Source: Clostridium sp. (GTDB lineage Bacteria > Bacillota_I > Bacilli_A > Acholeplasmatales > Anaeroplasmataceae). From it: 64,000 nucleotides of DNA. The notes under the pieces are model-generated. The model did no database searches. It saw only the letters and a list, made by a program, of their open reading frames with translations, and had not been told where the DNA came from. A program made the translations under genes and the position numbers. The first letter of the stretch is position 1, and each line of letters begins with the position of its first letter. The stretch is from assembly GCA_022010015.1 (NCBI GenBank), contig CP091735.1, positions 1,054,001 through 1,118,000 on the forward strand, written 5' to 3'. This document shows positions 29,871-41,914 of the stretch, in pieces.

Positions 29871-30789
29871 ATGCAGGATAATAAGGATGAATATGTTTGG
29901 CATTACACTAAGCTTGAGGCATTTTTATCAATTATTAAGAATAAAGAGCTTTGGTTATCAAATTTGAAATACACAAATGATCCTCTTGAGGGTGAATTTT
30001 TCTTATGATGAGTTCAATAGAATCTTAGTTATGCTTGCTAAAAAAAGAAGCCGTATAAGAAAATTTATGAAGAATTTTTTTAAAAAAATGGATAAAAAAA
30101 TATGTTTAAGATTGATTCTAATATTTATTCAATGTCGTTTTTCTAAAAAGAAGCGATAAGATGCAGCATTGGCAGGTATATGGTGATCAGTTTCATGGAA
30201 TTGCTTTTAGAATTAATGTTGGTAAGATAAAGAACAAAATTGCTGAGTTGGGATTTGTTAATCAATATTTATATTACCTAGAAATGAAATATCAGCAAAA
30301 GGATTTAGAGGAATCGGTTGGTAGTTATCTTCAAAAGCTTTTTGAATGAATATCAGTCATTTACCTTTGATGGAGTGATTCCTAATATTATAATGTCCAC
30401 CTATAATATGGCTCTATTACAGAATAAAAGTGAGATATTTTTAGGTGAGGATGAAACACGCTTTGCATTATGTGAAACATTTATGGAAAGTGCACTAAAT
30501 TCATTTGCAATTGAATATGAAAGACAAAATCAAATTGATTTAGATGAATATGGCTTTGGTCCTAATTGTAAAAAATTCTATTTTTCTAAGGGCTTAATTA
30601 AAAGTAGATATTCGATTGCATTAAAGGATGTATGGGGTGATGATTTGATAGATGAGGTTGTTATTGGCCCACTATGTAATCAAGATAAAAAGGGAACTTA
30701 AGGATTTTTTTAGCATCTTGTGGTTTTAAAAAAATGTAGTAGTTAGTGAATCATTATTAAAGGGAAAGGTTAGATTTTTAAATTTATGA
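29871..30789 (+). CDS. DUF2971 family protein, frameshifted
   Basis: The N-terminus VWHYTKLEAFLSIIKNKELW, followed by LSNLKYTNDPLEGEFF, is the DUF2971 signature (HYT ... L ... NDP-E). A middle segment MQHWQVYGDQFHGIAFRI and the C-terminal VVIGPLCN complete the pattern. The length is about 305 residues. Family members occur in accessory and defence-like contexts, but no function is proven. ATG 29871 follows AAAGGAG. Its stop (30787-30789) overlaps the next gene's ATG by a classic ATGA. Confidence 0.8.
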
Positions 30790-31928
30790 AAAAAATAGCT
30801 TCTTTATTTACATATATGGAACTATTCTTAGCAGTTATTTCTTTTCGCTATAATTTTAAATTTTTTTCCAAAATATGAGGAAAAACTTAGGACTAGTTTT
30901 TAAATGATTATTTAAGATATATTCCACTAGCATTAAATTTGATAATTTTTTTGTTATGGTTATTATTGAATTTAGATTAAATGGTAAAATTTTTTTGTTG
31001 GCAGACTAATACTAGCTTCAATGTTTATTTTAATGATTATTTTTTTAAGTATTAATAAAAAGATTGACCTTTTTTTAATACAATACTTATGATAATTGAC
31101 TTAATTTATTGCGTATTAGCAATTGTAACAATCATTAAATCTAGTAAGAGTCATAATGATAAAATGACTGAATTACCAGAGGGGTATTTTAGTAAAAAAA
31201 TCACTTTATGTCTTTAATTTTTGAACTGGTTTGTTGTATTATATTATATGCATTAGTTTTTATATTTTTAGCTATATATTATAAAAAAAGTATTTTATAA
31301 TACCAATTGGTTTATTATTTTGTATGATTATTATATTGTTATTATCCGTATTTAACATAAATAAGGATAATAGATTTATTCGTGATTTTTTTATAAGAAT
31401 TTAGATTATGATAGTTTTATTAATAAGCTAAATCTTATTTATAGCGAAAAATTTAAATTCAAATACAAAAAAAGTACTTTTAAAATGTAATGAATACAAT
31501 GCTTTATGCTTAATTGATAAAGAAAAAAAGCTAATGCTATATTTTTTTAAATATTATGGTACCAAGTAATAAATTGAATTTAGATATTTATAATAATACC
31601 AAATTATTATATTTAGCTTTAAATGGCTTTTTATGATGAATTTGATTTACTTGCAAAAAGAATTGAAAATAAATAAGAGCATCAGTTATTTAATTAGCCT
31701 TAAAAAAATGCATTAGCATTATGTGCAAGTGAAGAAGAGCTTGATTTATATTTCAATCTTAAAACGAATAAAAAAATATTATTATTATTTTTAATTGCTA
31801 TATTAGATATTTATATTTTTAAAGGTTTAAATAATGATAAATATTTAGAATATGAATTATTATTAAAACAAGAAAATAATAAATTGTTAGAAACAAAAAG
31901 ATTTATAGGAGTGTGTTATAATGAGTAA
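30786..31928 (+). CDS. Unknown multi-pass membrane protein, frameshifted
   Basis: I do not recognise this protein. About six hydrophobic helices lie between 30786 and 31350 (for example LALNLIIFLLWLLL, and ILASMFILMIIFLS). A cytoplasmic, charged C-terminal domain follows (31350-31928) and ends KQENNKLLETKRFIGVCYNE. At least fifteen frameshifts are present, the worst-affected gene in the window. It overlaps DUF2971 upstream by 4 bases and trpS downstream by 8, so it is translated as part of that operon. Confidence 0.55.
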
Positions 31929-33018
31929 TATTATTTTGACTGGTGATAGACCAACAGGAAAATTACATATTGGTCATTATGTTGGATCATTAAGAAGAAG
32001 AGTTGAATTACAAAATGATCCTAAATATGATGAAATTTATATAATGATTGCCGATGCTCAGGCTTTAACGGATAATGCTGATAATCCTAGTAAGGTTAGA
32101 GATAATATTTTAGAGGTTGCCTTAGATTATTTAGCTTGTGGATTGGACCCTAAAAAAAGGTTAATATCTTTATTCAATCTCAGGTTAGTGAGCTTTGTGA
32201 GTTATCATTTTATTATATGAATTTAGTAACAGTTTCTAGGGTTTCTCGTAATCCGACTGTAAAGGCTGAAATTGCAATGCGTAATTTTGAGCAGAGTATT
32301 CCGGTTGGCTTCTTTACATATCCAATTTCTCAGGCTGCTGATATTACAGCATTTATGGCTAATATTGTTCCTGCAGGTGAGGATCAAGAGCCTATGATTG
32401 AGCAGGCTAAGGAAATTGTTAGAAAAATTTAATTCTATTTATGGTGATGTTTTAGTTGAGCCAGAAATTGTTTTTACCAACTGAAAAAAATCTGCGAGAA
32501 GATTACCAGGCACTGATGGTAAGGCAAAAATGAGTAAGTCACTTGGTAATTGTATTTACTTATCTGATGATGAAGCTACAATTAAGAAAAAGGTAATGAG
32601 CATGTTTACTGACCCTAATCATTTAAAGGTAGAGGATCCTGGCTCAATTGAAGGCAATACAGTATTTATTTATCTAGATGCCTTCTATGAGGATGGTGAT
32701 TGTGCTAAGTTTTGGCCTGATTACAATAACCTTGATGAGATAAAGGCGCATTATCAAAGAGGTGGTCTTGGTGATGTCAAGGTTAAGAAGTTCTTAAATA
32801 ATATCTTACAGGATCGTCTTCGTCCAATTAGAGAGAAACGTCATGAACTTGAAAATAACCTTGAATATGTTGTTAATGTTTTACATGAAGGAAGCATTAA
32901 AGCAAAGGCAAAGGCTTTTAAAACATTGGAGAATGTAAGAAAATCAATGATGATTGATTATTTTAATGATGATATGCTACTTAAGGCAAGAAAGGAAAAA
33001 GAAAATGAAATTAAATAA
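31921..33018 (+). CDS. trpS: Tryptophan--tRNA ligase
   Basis: LTGDRPTGKLHIGHYVGSL carries the class I HIGH motif and KAKMSKSLGN the KMSKS loop. MIADAQALTDNA and VPAGEDQEPMIEQ are TrpRS active-site segments. The length is about 362 residues, as in the bacterial TrpRS group with the longer insertion. ATG 31921 follows AGGAGTG. Frameshifts lie near 32155, 32210, 32430, 32470 and 32490. No T-box precedes it. Confidence 0.95.
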
Positions 33019-33571
33019 AGGCTTATCAAAGGCTATAATTGATTCTATTATTATTGCATTAATTGGATTATTGTTTATCTTAATTGATCCAGCTAAATTG
33101 ATGCATATCGTTTTAATTGTTGTTGGTATTTTTGTAATTATTGTTAGTGCAAATGACATATTAATTAATTTGTCAGTTCCTGTAAGAGGACCTATTACAA
33201 CAACTAACTTGGTTATGTCTATTGTTTCATTAGTTGTGGGAATTGCCATGATTATTTGGCAAAATACACTTATGTCTGTGATTTTAGCAATTTGGTTTAT
33301 TGCCATGCCAATTGTAAGAATTGCTACATCAGCTGACAAGAAAGCACAATTTAAGCATGAAATTCCACTTTTTTGTTGTTGGTATTATTTTACTTATCTT
33401 TTGGACCTTGGTCTATTTTTAGATATTTTATTTAAGATTATAGGTAGTATTTTTAATTGCTGCGGCAGTTGTTGATTTAATTTACTATCTTGTATTAGAT
33501 CATAAAGTTAAAAAAAGGCAAGTAAGGTAATGGATGCTCATATAATTAGTGAGAAGGATGTAAATAACTAG
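33005..33571 (+). CDS. Small multi-pass membrane protein (DUF308-like)
   Basis: About 187 residues with five to six evenly spaced hydrophobic helices and short loops (SIIIALIGLLFILIDPAKL, then IVLIVVGIFVIIVSANDI, then LVMSIVSLVVGIAMII). The pattern of paired helices with a G-x-x-x-I/L-D-P turn resembles the DUF308/HdeD family. ATG 33005 overlaps the trpS end by 14 bases. Frameshifts lie near 33370, 33420, 33450 and 33515. Function unknown. Confidence 0.65.
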
Positions 33572-33585
33572 TAGCGAGGAATAAA

Positions 33586-34512
33586 ATGGATTGCTTAATA
33601 GCTTATAACCCCTATAGTGGTAAGGAAAAAAATTTATCAAACATAAGGATTATGTTATTAATAGATTAAAAGAGAAATTTGCGCGAATTGACGTTTTTTT
33701 GTTCAGATGGAGAAAAAAAGTATTACTAGAAAAATAAAGGAATATGGTAGTTTTTTTATAAATGCGTAATTGTTTGTGGTGGAGACGGAACACTAAATGA
33801 AGCAATTAATGGCTTAATGCTTGTTCCAGAGCCTGTTAGACCAATCCTTGCATACTTGCCATTTGGGACAGTTAATGATGTTGGACATATGCTTGGATTA
33901 AATAAAAAAATATAAAGAAGATTATTAATGATATCTTAGCTTTAAATTATGTAAATATGGATGTTTGTAGGCTTAATGATAAATATTTCACTTATGCAGC
34001 AGCAACTGGAAAATTTACGAGTGTTAGCTATGAAGCTAAAAAAAGCTTGAAGAAGCATTTTGGTAGAATGGCATATTTTTTGGAAGCATTTAAAAGGCTT
34101 AAGGATAAAGAGAAAATTAAGGTTCAAATTAATGTTAATGGAAAGAATATTGAGGAAAGCTATTATGTTATATTGGCTCTTAATTCAAAGCAACTTGCTG
34201 GCTTTAATCTTTATCGAAGAAAGCCAATTAAGCTTAATGATGGCATAATTGACCTTACTCTTGTTAAAACTAAAAGGTTTAATTTTAGCTTTATAAATTT
34301 AGGTATGTTCTTTTTTTATTTGGTGACCATTGGAAAAAAAGGGATAACTAGTATTAGTACTAATAGCTTTAAGATTATTAGTGAAAAATGAATTAGCTTT
34401 TTAATGTTGATGGAGAATTGGCCTTTAATTCATCTGTTGCTGAATGTGTAGTTATTAATAAAGCAATTAAAATAGTAGTTCCCAAAAAAACAAAAAAGAA
34501 GTATTTTTTTAG
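33586..34512 (+). CDS. Diacylglycerol/lipid kinase (DagK/YegS family), frameshifted
   Basis: AYNPYSGKEK at the N-terminus, then VCGGDGTLNEAINGL (the GGDGT-x-NE nucleotide loop), then YLPFGTVNDVGHML (GT-x-ND loop), and a C-terminal lobe with LNDGIIDLTLVK and a second beta sandwich ending near FNVDGELAF. It phosphorylates diacylglycerol or a similar lipid, feeding lipid recycling. ATG 33586 follows GAGGA. The end is placed near 34512, where an extra T in a T7 run hides a TAG; without that correction the frame would run to 34584. Confidence 0.82.
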
Positions 34513-34518
34513 TATAAT
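34513..34518 (+). promoter_or_regulatory. -10 box of the ger operon
   Basis: TATAAT at 34513-34518, 38 bases before the gerB start; the -35 is not clear, so the sigma factor (housekeeping or sporulation) is open. Confidence 0.4.
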
Positions 34519-34555
34519 AGAAAGATTAAGTGAGAAAATAGTTATAGGTGATATA

Positions 34556-35560
34556 ATGGACCCAAACCGTTTAAAAATCATTTAATCTTTTTTTCTTTGC
34601 TTTGTTTTTTTCAATATATTGTCTATAAATTTGTGATAATGCCATATTTATATGATAATTATGATAATAATGGCATTTTCTTTTTAATTGCTATCTTAAT
34701 TACAATTGGTCTTTTTATTCCTGATAAATATTTTTAAATCTTTTGCTTAATAACAAATTTTTTTAAAAAAAATTTTGTTAGGATTAGCTGCTTTAGTTAA
34801 TATTGTTGTTCAATTGGCTATTGGAGTTAATGTTGTTTATAATCTCTTTTATGCGGATTCAAGTTATTTAATTTTTTTATAATTATTTTTTTATGATAAG
34901 TATTATGATCATATCAAATCTTAATACATCACAAATTATTAATTTAAGCACTATATTTTTATATATTTTTATTCCTATAATGTGGATTATTGCTTATTTG
35001 TTTTCGCCTAAAATTGATATTTTAATATGGTTTAATTTAAGGGGGATTGATTTTGATTTCTTTTTTTCTATAGTAATTATGTGGGAACATTAATTTTTTT
35101 CTATTAGTAAATTTAGAAGCAAATAAAAAAAGATGGTGATTTTTGGGTAGTATAGTTGGAAGCATTGTGTATATGGTTGAATACCTTATGCTAATAGGTG
35201 CTGCGGGAACTTTATTTTTTAAAAATTATGAATATGTAGGCTTTATTACCTATCAAATACAAATTCCTAATAAATATATATGTAATTTTGATTTTTATTA
35301 CAATTATTTCCTTGAGCTTATGTTTAATATTTAATTCTTCATATTTTTTTAAGTCTTGGAGCTTTTTTTGCTTTAAGCTGGATAGAAAATATAAGAATAT
35401 TTTTGTTGGTAATTTTGGCATTTATAAGCTATGCATTAGTTTTTTTATTATAAGAATTAAGAGTATATATTTAGTTATAGAGGGAACAATATTATTGATT
35501 ATTTTATTATATTTGGTGATTATAAATGCTAAGCATAATTTTAAGCTTCAAAAAAAATAA
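34556..35560 (+). CDS. Spore germination receptor subunit B (GerAB-type permease), frameshifted
   Basis: The reconstructed protein is about 330 residues, almost wholly hydrophobic helices (FLIAILITIGLFIPDKYF, IINLSTIFLYIFIPIMWIIAYLF, SIVYMVEYLMLIGAAGTLFF). That is the GerAB/APC-like topology expected of the germinant-sensing permease. The identification rests mainly on topology and on the GerA and GerC genes downstream. ATG 34556 follows TAGGTGAT. Its end overlaps the gerA start by 35 bases. It has many frameshifts because of T-rich helices. Confidence 0.7.
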
Positions 35561-36930
35561 GGATGTTAAGGTCTTGGAAAATAAAAGGATTGATATTACA
35601 ATTATTTTTCAGGAGCAAGCCTGTGATATAGCTAAATTTTTCTATTTATTTATATCCAAAAAAATAAATAATGATTCAAATTTAGAGGAAATGTTTTTTT
35701 AGGACTTTGTAAGAAAGTTAATGTATCTTATCAGAAATTAGAGAACTATGTCTATAACGGTTTATTATTAGTTATATTTCATAATGAATTATATATATTT
35801 GATTTATCAAAAATGCCTTCAAGGGATGTAGGTGATTCAAATGCTGATCCTGAATCAACCTTTGGATCTCGTGATGGTTTTGTTGAAAGCTATAAGGAGA
35901 ATATAGCGATTATTAGAAGTAGATTAAAGTGTAATAATTTAAATATTGATGAATATGTAATTGGTAGAAGAAGTAAGACAAATGTTTTATTATTAAGTAT
36001 TGACGATATTCACAATAAGGATATTTTAAATAGAATTAAAGAGAAACTTAATAAAATAGATGTTGATGCTATACTTACAATTGATGATTTCATTGCCTAT
36101 TTTGCATCTCATTTAACTTTTCCTACATTTCAATATTTAGGAAATCCTGATTTAGCATGTAGAAGATTATACCAAGGAGAGTTTGTTATTGTTATTGATA
36201 GAATTCCGGTTGTTCTTTGTATTCCAACGACAATTTCTTTAGCAACGAGATTTAGGGTTGATGAATCAAGTATGCGACTATTTCCTATTTTGGAACGATT
36301 TATTTTACTTTTTAGCTCTTATTTTTTTCGACGATTTTTTTAGGTGTGTTTGCATCATTTATTACATTTCAAAATGATTGCTTGTCGCTTTTTGGTTCTA
36401 TCAATATTAAAAAAACTAGTCAAAAAAAGTGTTGTTGTCCCGATTGCAATTGAAATTTTTGATTGTTTTAGGTTTGTTTGAATTATATCATTTAATTGGT
36501 TATAGGCAATCGAAAACGACAATATCATCAACAGTTGTTCTTATAGGTGGCTTGATTATCGGTCAAAATATGATGGAAAGTGGTATAGCTGGGGTTTTTA
36601 TAATAACATTTACTGCATTAGCTTATTTAACTGGCTTTGTTGTTTCGGCTAATGCTCAAACAATATTTTCAATATCAATTGTGAGAATTTGTCTTCTTTT
36701 AGCTTCATTTATTTATGGATTTGTAGGACTTTGTGTTGCCTTAACTATTTTTAGGATATTTGGCTTATAAAGATCAAATGTTTAATGTTGCTTATTTTCA
36801 TCCATTTATTCCCTTTGATCTTAAAGATTTACGAAATTTTTTTGTACCAACGTCAGCATTGAAAAATATCTATAGACCAGATGTTTTAATGGTTAATGAT
36901 AAAACAAGGAGAAAAAAAATGCAAAGGTTT
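35526..36930 (+). CDS. Spore germination receptor subunit A (GerAA/GerKA type), frameshifted
   Basis: Typical GerA residues are ESTFGSRDGFVESYKENIAI, then RSRLKCNNL, then NKIDVDAILTIDDF, then the FPTFQYLGNPDLACRRLYQG segment and IDRIPVVLCIPTT. A C-terminal membrane part (TVVLIGGLIIGQNMMESG, the conserved G-x-I-G-Q loop) and a tail with HPFIPFDLKDLRNFF and YRPD follow. It forms the germination receptor complex in the spore inner membrane with the B and C subunits. The end is near 36930 or 36963 depending on frame. Confidence 0.87.
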
Positions 36931-37874
36931 AGTATTTTTGATTTTTATTATTTTTTTATGTAGCTGCTCTTATTCAATAACTAATCATATTTTTGTAGCA
37001 AGTATGTATTTGAATTATAATAATAATTTTTTTGAGGCCAACTTTTTATATTATTAATTCTCTAGCTATTGGTCTTAGAGAAAATAGTGAAAATAGTAGT
37101 GGTGATATTGCGACTATAAAGGCCAAAAGTATTTCCTCACTTTTTTTAATGAGCTTGATTTAACTACATCACTAGATGTAAATTATATGCATATTTCCTC
37201 AATTATTTTTGAATCCTTCATTTTTTTAAGCTATGACAATTTAATTGAACTAAAAAAATACAATTAGAGATAATAATAAAATATATTATAATTCAGCAAT
37301 TTTTTTGTAAGTGAGGATGCGCCTAATGATATTTATAATATAAAAAAATCCAGGTAAAGAAAAACGATTTGTTTTTCAATTATCTTTGTCTCCATTTGAA
37401 AGAACACATCTTTACTTAGCCGCTACTCCGCAAACGCTTATAACCTTTACTAGAGATTTAGAAGAAGGAAAGGTACTAAAAATCCCAACATTTTCATTAA
37501 GAGATTGTTGGAATACAAAAGGAGCAAATTATTATCTTAATAAGGTGTGCTATTATTATGACAATAAATGTAAAATTTATAATGTAGATGATTATCCCGG
37601 ACTTTATTTCACTTTAGAACATAATAATTTTTTTAATAAGTGATAATAATTTGAGTGTTAATATTAAAAAAACTTAAAATTATTTATAAGCTTAAGGATA
37701 AGCTTATAATAAATTTAAAGATTAAATATAGGGTTGATTATTCATTGGTTGAAACCAAAAAAATATTTAAGACAATATATTTTAAATGCTTTGACAAAGC
37801 TAGAAGAAATAGAGGAAGATTATTTAAATTTGAATTATTTGAACAAGCAAACAAAAAAAGGAATATACCTATGA
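36919..37874 (+). CDS. Spore germination receptor subunit C (Ger(x)C lipoprotein), frameshifted
   Basis: A hydrophobic N-terminus ending in FLCSCSY is a lipobox, as in GerAC proteins. The body has SLAIGLRENSENSSGD, then YMHISSIIFESF, then the RFVFQLSLSPFERTHLYLA strand and a C-terminal helix-rich part (the likely frame ends NLNYLNKQTKKGIYL, stop 37872-37874). ATG 36919 follows AAGGAG. Order B-A-C with overlaps implies one transcript. Assignment relies on position plus these weak family motifs. Confidence 0.75.
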
Positions 37875-37893
37875 TGACATAGTATATTCCTTG
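37852..37893 (-). terminator. Terminator of the metallo-hydrolase gene (minus strand), also at the ger operon end
   Basis: A 15-bp stem AAGGAATATAC-CTATG / CATAG-TATATTCCTT with one bulged C is followed on the minus strand by T7. No T tract follows on the plus strand, so it mainly serves the minus strand. Confidence 0.8.
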
Positions 37894-37898
37894 AAGCT

Positions 37899-39486
37899 TT
37901 AATTTGGCCAAGTACGTCTTGGTCTTTCTGTTACATCTGGAGTATCCTTTGTATAGAAATCTGTTGATTTTTTTCTTATCAACATTTTTTTACCATTTTT
38001 TTAACATAAATTATTTCATTAAACCAGGTAGTATCCTTAAGCTTTGTCAAATTATTTGTAGCGCTAACTCCTACATTAGCTCCGTTTGAAGAAACAATAA
38101 TGTTTCCATTCATAGCAGTAAATGTCCATTTAGAATCAATATATTCAAGCATAGTTGTTACATAAACACGATCAGTATATTTAGCAATTCTGTTAATAAA
38201 TTCTTGAGATGGAAATTGGTTATCAACATCAGGTGTATATTCAGCAGTACCCGCACAACAGCATACTGCACAAATATCGGGAGTAATTTTACTTAATAAT
38301 ACATCATTTGAAGATGTTGGTGAGCCATGATGACCAGCCTTGAATAGATCTACATGAGGAAGTGTTTTAGCATCTGTTGACGAATCATAGTAGCTAGCTA
38401 GCTTTTCTTCACCTTCAACCTCTAAATCTCCTGTTAGCATAAAATGGTGCTCATTATAATTAAACATTGTACAAACCGAATAATTATTTAAATCACTAGA
38501 TGTATTAAAATAATAATAATTATATAAAATGTCCATAGTTATGCCTGGAGCGAGAGTGTAGGTGCTTTTAGCATCTCCTTCATTGTTAAAGCATTCCTTA
38601 GCAGTATAATATTTAGTTCCTTTAGAAATAGCATATTCCCTTGCCGCAAGATATTTACCATATAAGGTTGAAGATGAAAAATCTCTACTTATTTGGCTTT
38701 TGTTTTCTAGTGTTTCTTCCCTAGTGGCACCTGTTTTTTTAGCAGACATATAACTAAAATCAATAAATGTATCAATAGCATAATAATACATTATACCAGT
38801 TTTGCCAACAGTTTCTCCTTTGAAATTAGTGGCCTTTGCATCAGTATTGCCAGCAAATGAGGCAATATGGTCTGTATGACCATGAGTGGCAATTACATAT
38901 TCAAGCTTTCCATCTGTACAATATTGATTGATATAGCTGATAAGAGTAGGAGCAGATGAGCCATTTGAACCAGCATCAATTAAAATGTCAGTCTCACCAG
39001 CTTTAATATAAACTGAATCACCAGCAGCATCATTTCCAAGCATCATAAAATGAATTTGAAAATCATCATAAATTACATTTTCTCCATCAGTACTTGTAGA
39101 ACTTGAAGAAGGTGATGAGCTATTTGGTAGAGATGAAGAATTGTTAGGTAATGTGCTTGATATTGTTGGATTTGTTGATGGTGTTGTTTCCTTTTTGTTT
39201 TTAAAAATTTTATCCTTATTAAGAATAATAACAACAACAAGAGTAATAAAAAAATTATTATAGCAAGAATAATAATTATTTTTCTGACTTTAGGCTTCTT
39301 TACAGCTTTTTTTACTGATGCTGCAATAGGATTTGCCTCATCAATTAATGTCGCCTTTAAATCACTTGCTGTTTTTTCAGCATAGCTCTTAGCTTCAGCA
39401 TAGCTATCAAAGCTTTTACTTGCTCTTTTTGCTCCTTCTTTGATTATTATATATTTGTTGTTTTTTTCTTTAGATATATTTTTCAT
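37899..39486 (-). CDS. Membrane-anchored metallo-beta-lactamase-fold hydrolase (ComEC-like domain) with N-terminal DUF2188-like domain
   Basis: About 525 residues. The N-terminal part KYIIIKEGAKRASKSFDSYAEA resembles DUF2188. A single transmembrane helix (KIIIILAIIIFLLLLLL) follows, then a Ser/Thr/Pro-rich linker, then an MBL domain: ILIDAGSNGSS, ATHGHTDH (H-x-H-x-D-H), MLTGDLEVEGEE and FKAGHHGSPTSSND. The catalytic domain is probably outside the cell. The GHHGS end is like the ComEC C-terminal domain. Frames break near 39235 and 37990; correcting the latter gives the C-terminus RKKSTDFYTKDTPDVTE. Its substrate is unknown. Confidence 0.82.
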
Positions 39487-39502
39487 AGGATACTCCTTAT
39501 TT

Positions 39503-40412
39503 TTAGTTTTTTTGGTAGATGTTTGTAATGTCTTCTAATATTTCTATATGATTAAAATCCTTATGATAATACAATGATACATCACGAATCATTGATAAAT
39601 TTTTCGACAGGGAGAATTTTTAATTTTACCTTTTTTTGGCATCAGTCTCACAAAGGCTGTTAGCTAGAATTGAAACACCAAAATTTTTGAGCAACTAAAT
39701 CCTTTATCGTCGCAACATTATCAATCTCTAATGTGACATTAAAAAGAAGATAGTGATTCATTTCTAGTTTTTTTAAATTAGCTTCAAAAAGGTTTCTTGT
39801 ACCAGAGCCAGGTAGTCTTAAAATTAAATTTTTCATTTTTTTCAATTCTTCTAATGAAATGATTGTCTTTTTTTGCTAGATGATTATCATTACTAATAGC
39901 TAATACAAGACAATCGGTGTCAAGAAGAATAGAATTAAAATTAGAATCGTTAATTTTACCTTCTAAAATTGCTAAATCTATTTCATAGGTTTTAAGTTTA
40001 TCATAAAGATTTTTTTATAGTATCAGAAATTATTTTTTTATATGCATATTGCCTTTTTTTCATTGGCGTATTTAGCTAAAAACCTCGGAAATAATATTAT
40101 TTTCAGCAGTTGGAGTTACACCAATTGTTAAACTTTTTAATATTTCTTTTTTTCGTCTTCGATAGCTGGTTTAATTGCTGCGTATAAAGACCTGATTCTT
40201 TTTAGCATATTTTTAAAACTATTGCTCCTTCAGGTGTTAATTGTAGGTTTTTTTATTTTGTCTTACAAATATTTTTTTATGTCTAATTCTGATTCAATTG
40301 ATTTGATTTGTTGACTTACTGCAGGCTGGGTAAGACCTAACTCATCAGCACTTTTTGTAAAATTTTTTGTTTCACAAACACTTATAAGCGTATCAATTCT
40401 TTGATCAATCAT
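39503..40412 (-). CDS. LysR family transcriptional regulator, frameshifted
   Basis: The N-terminal HTH reads IDTLISVCETKNFTKSADEL followed by LTQPAVSQQIKSIESEL, diagnostic of LysR regulators. The effector domain shows SLTIGVTPTAENNIISEV, and LRLPGSGTRNLFE late in the protein. The length is about 295 residues. The start is ATG 40410-40412. It is divergent from the antiporter at 40530, which it may control. At least ten single-base frameshifts are present. Confidence 0.85.
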
Positions 40413-40529
40413 TTTAAGCACTATAAGATAAATTTATGTATACCATAATAAATATAATTTTATCTTATTTCCTTTCTTGAATATAATTATACTGCATATT
40501 AGAAAAAGATTCAAGAAAGGGAAGTATTT

Positions 40530-41765
40530 ATGTTATTATTTAATCCTAATTATAAAATTGGTAATATTCTTATTTTAATTGGTGGTATATTGATGCTAGG
40601 CTTTTTTATCACAAAAATAACAAGAAAAATTAAATTGCCAGATGTAACAGGTTATATTATTTTGGGTTTTTTTAATTAATTTACTTGTAAAGGATAGCTA
40701 TATTAGTGATTTTTGTAAATGCTAGTAGCTTTATTAGTGATATTGCGTTAAGCTTCATTGCATTTGGAACGGGGAAGTTTTTTTCCTATTTACGGAAATA
40801 AAAAAAGATATTAAGCCTACATTAATTATTACGATATTTGAGGCTACATTGGCTGGCGTTTTTTTATATTTATTTTTAATGTATTTTTGGCTTTAAGATG
40901 TCTTTAGCCTTTTTCATTAATATTAGCTGCTATTTCAACATCTACAGCACCAGCATCAACACTTATGACTATTAAGCAATATGATGCTAAGGGAGATTTT
41001 GTTAAAACCTTATTACAGGTTGTAGCACTTGACGATATTATTTGTCTTGTTTTTTATAGTTTGTGTATATGTGTTGCCTCAAATTTAGAAAACAATTCTT
41101 TTAAATATTGGTTTAATATTAAAGCCTATTTTTCTTTAATTTATTATTTATGTTTCTTGGTGTAGCCTTTGGCTTTATCTTGAAGCTATTAATGAATGAG
41201 CTTACAAAGGAAAAGAAATTGATATTAATAAGTGGAGTTTTGATTTTTTTAGTTGTGGTATATGCAATTATCTTGATATTTCGCCTATGCTTTTTTTCAA
41301 TGATTCTAGGGATTACCTATCGTAATGCTGCAAAGGATGAGGAAATATTTGATATTGTTGATAGCTTTACGCCTCCTGTTTTATGTTTCTTTTTTTGTAA
41401 GATCTGGTATGGCTCTTGATATAGAAAGCTTAAAGATTGTTGGAATAATTGGTGTATGTTATTTTATTGTAAGAATTATTGGTAAATATTTGGGAGCATT
41501 ATTTGGTTCCTTAGTAACTAGAAGGCCAAGCAAAACTACTAAATATTTAGGTCTTGCTTTTAATTCCTCAGGCTGGTGTATCAATTGGTCTTGCCTTTAT
41601 GGGACAAAGAATTTTAAATCAAGAAATGGGGAATATGCTTTTAACAATTATTTTAGCTTCATCAATTTTTATATGAGCTTGTTGGTCCGCCTTTTTGCTA
41701 AGCTTTCTTTATTTCTTTCAGGTTCAATAAAAAAATATAAAAATGAAGAAAAACTATTGTGGTAA
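40530..41765 (+). CDS. CPA2-type cation/proton antiporter (NapA/Kef-like), frameshifted
   Basis: The first helix region ends in KLPDVTGYIILGFLINLLV, the typical second-helix motif. The middle has LAAISTSTAPASTLMTIKQYDAKGDF and LLQVVALDDIICLV, the ion-binding segment with the conserved Asp pair (LDD). The later half includes GMALDIESLKIVG and IPQAGVSIGLAFMG. The length is about 400 residues and there is no TrkA domain. ATG 40530 follows GAAAGGG. Divergent LysR control is plausible. The ion (Na+ or K+) cannot be told. Confidence 0.85.
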
Positions 41766-41793
41766 AAAAATACTAAACTGGAGATGAAATATT

Positions 41794-41914
41794 ATGCTAA
41801 AAAAATGAGAATGTTAAAAGAACATATTTAAAACAGCTATATACTAAAGGAGCAGATGAGTATCGTGGCTCTGATAAGCAGTATATAAATAAATTTAAAA
41901 GAATTCATAGATAA
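41794..41914 (+). CDS. Small charged protein of about 40 residues, unknown
   Basis: ATG 41794 lies 10 bases after GGAG and starts a short frame that, after adjusting an A7 run, reads KNENVKRTYLKQLYTKGADE and ends KFKRIHR. It is basic, has no membrane segment, and ends one base before the convergent antiporter's stop. Its position behind the CPA2 gene with a good ribosome binding site suggests it is real. I do not recognise a family. Confidence 0.4.
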
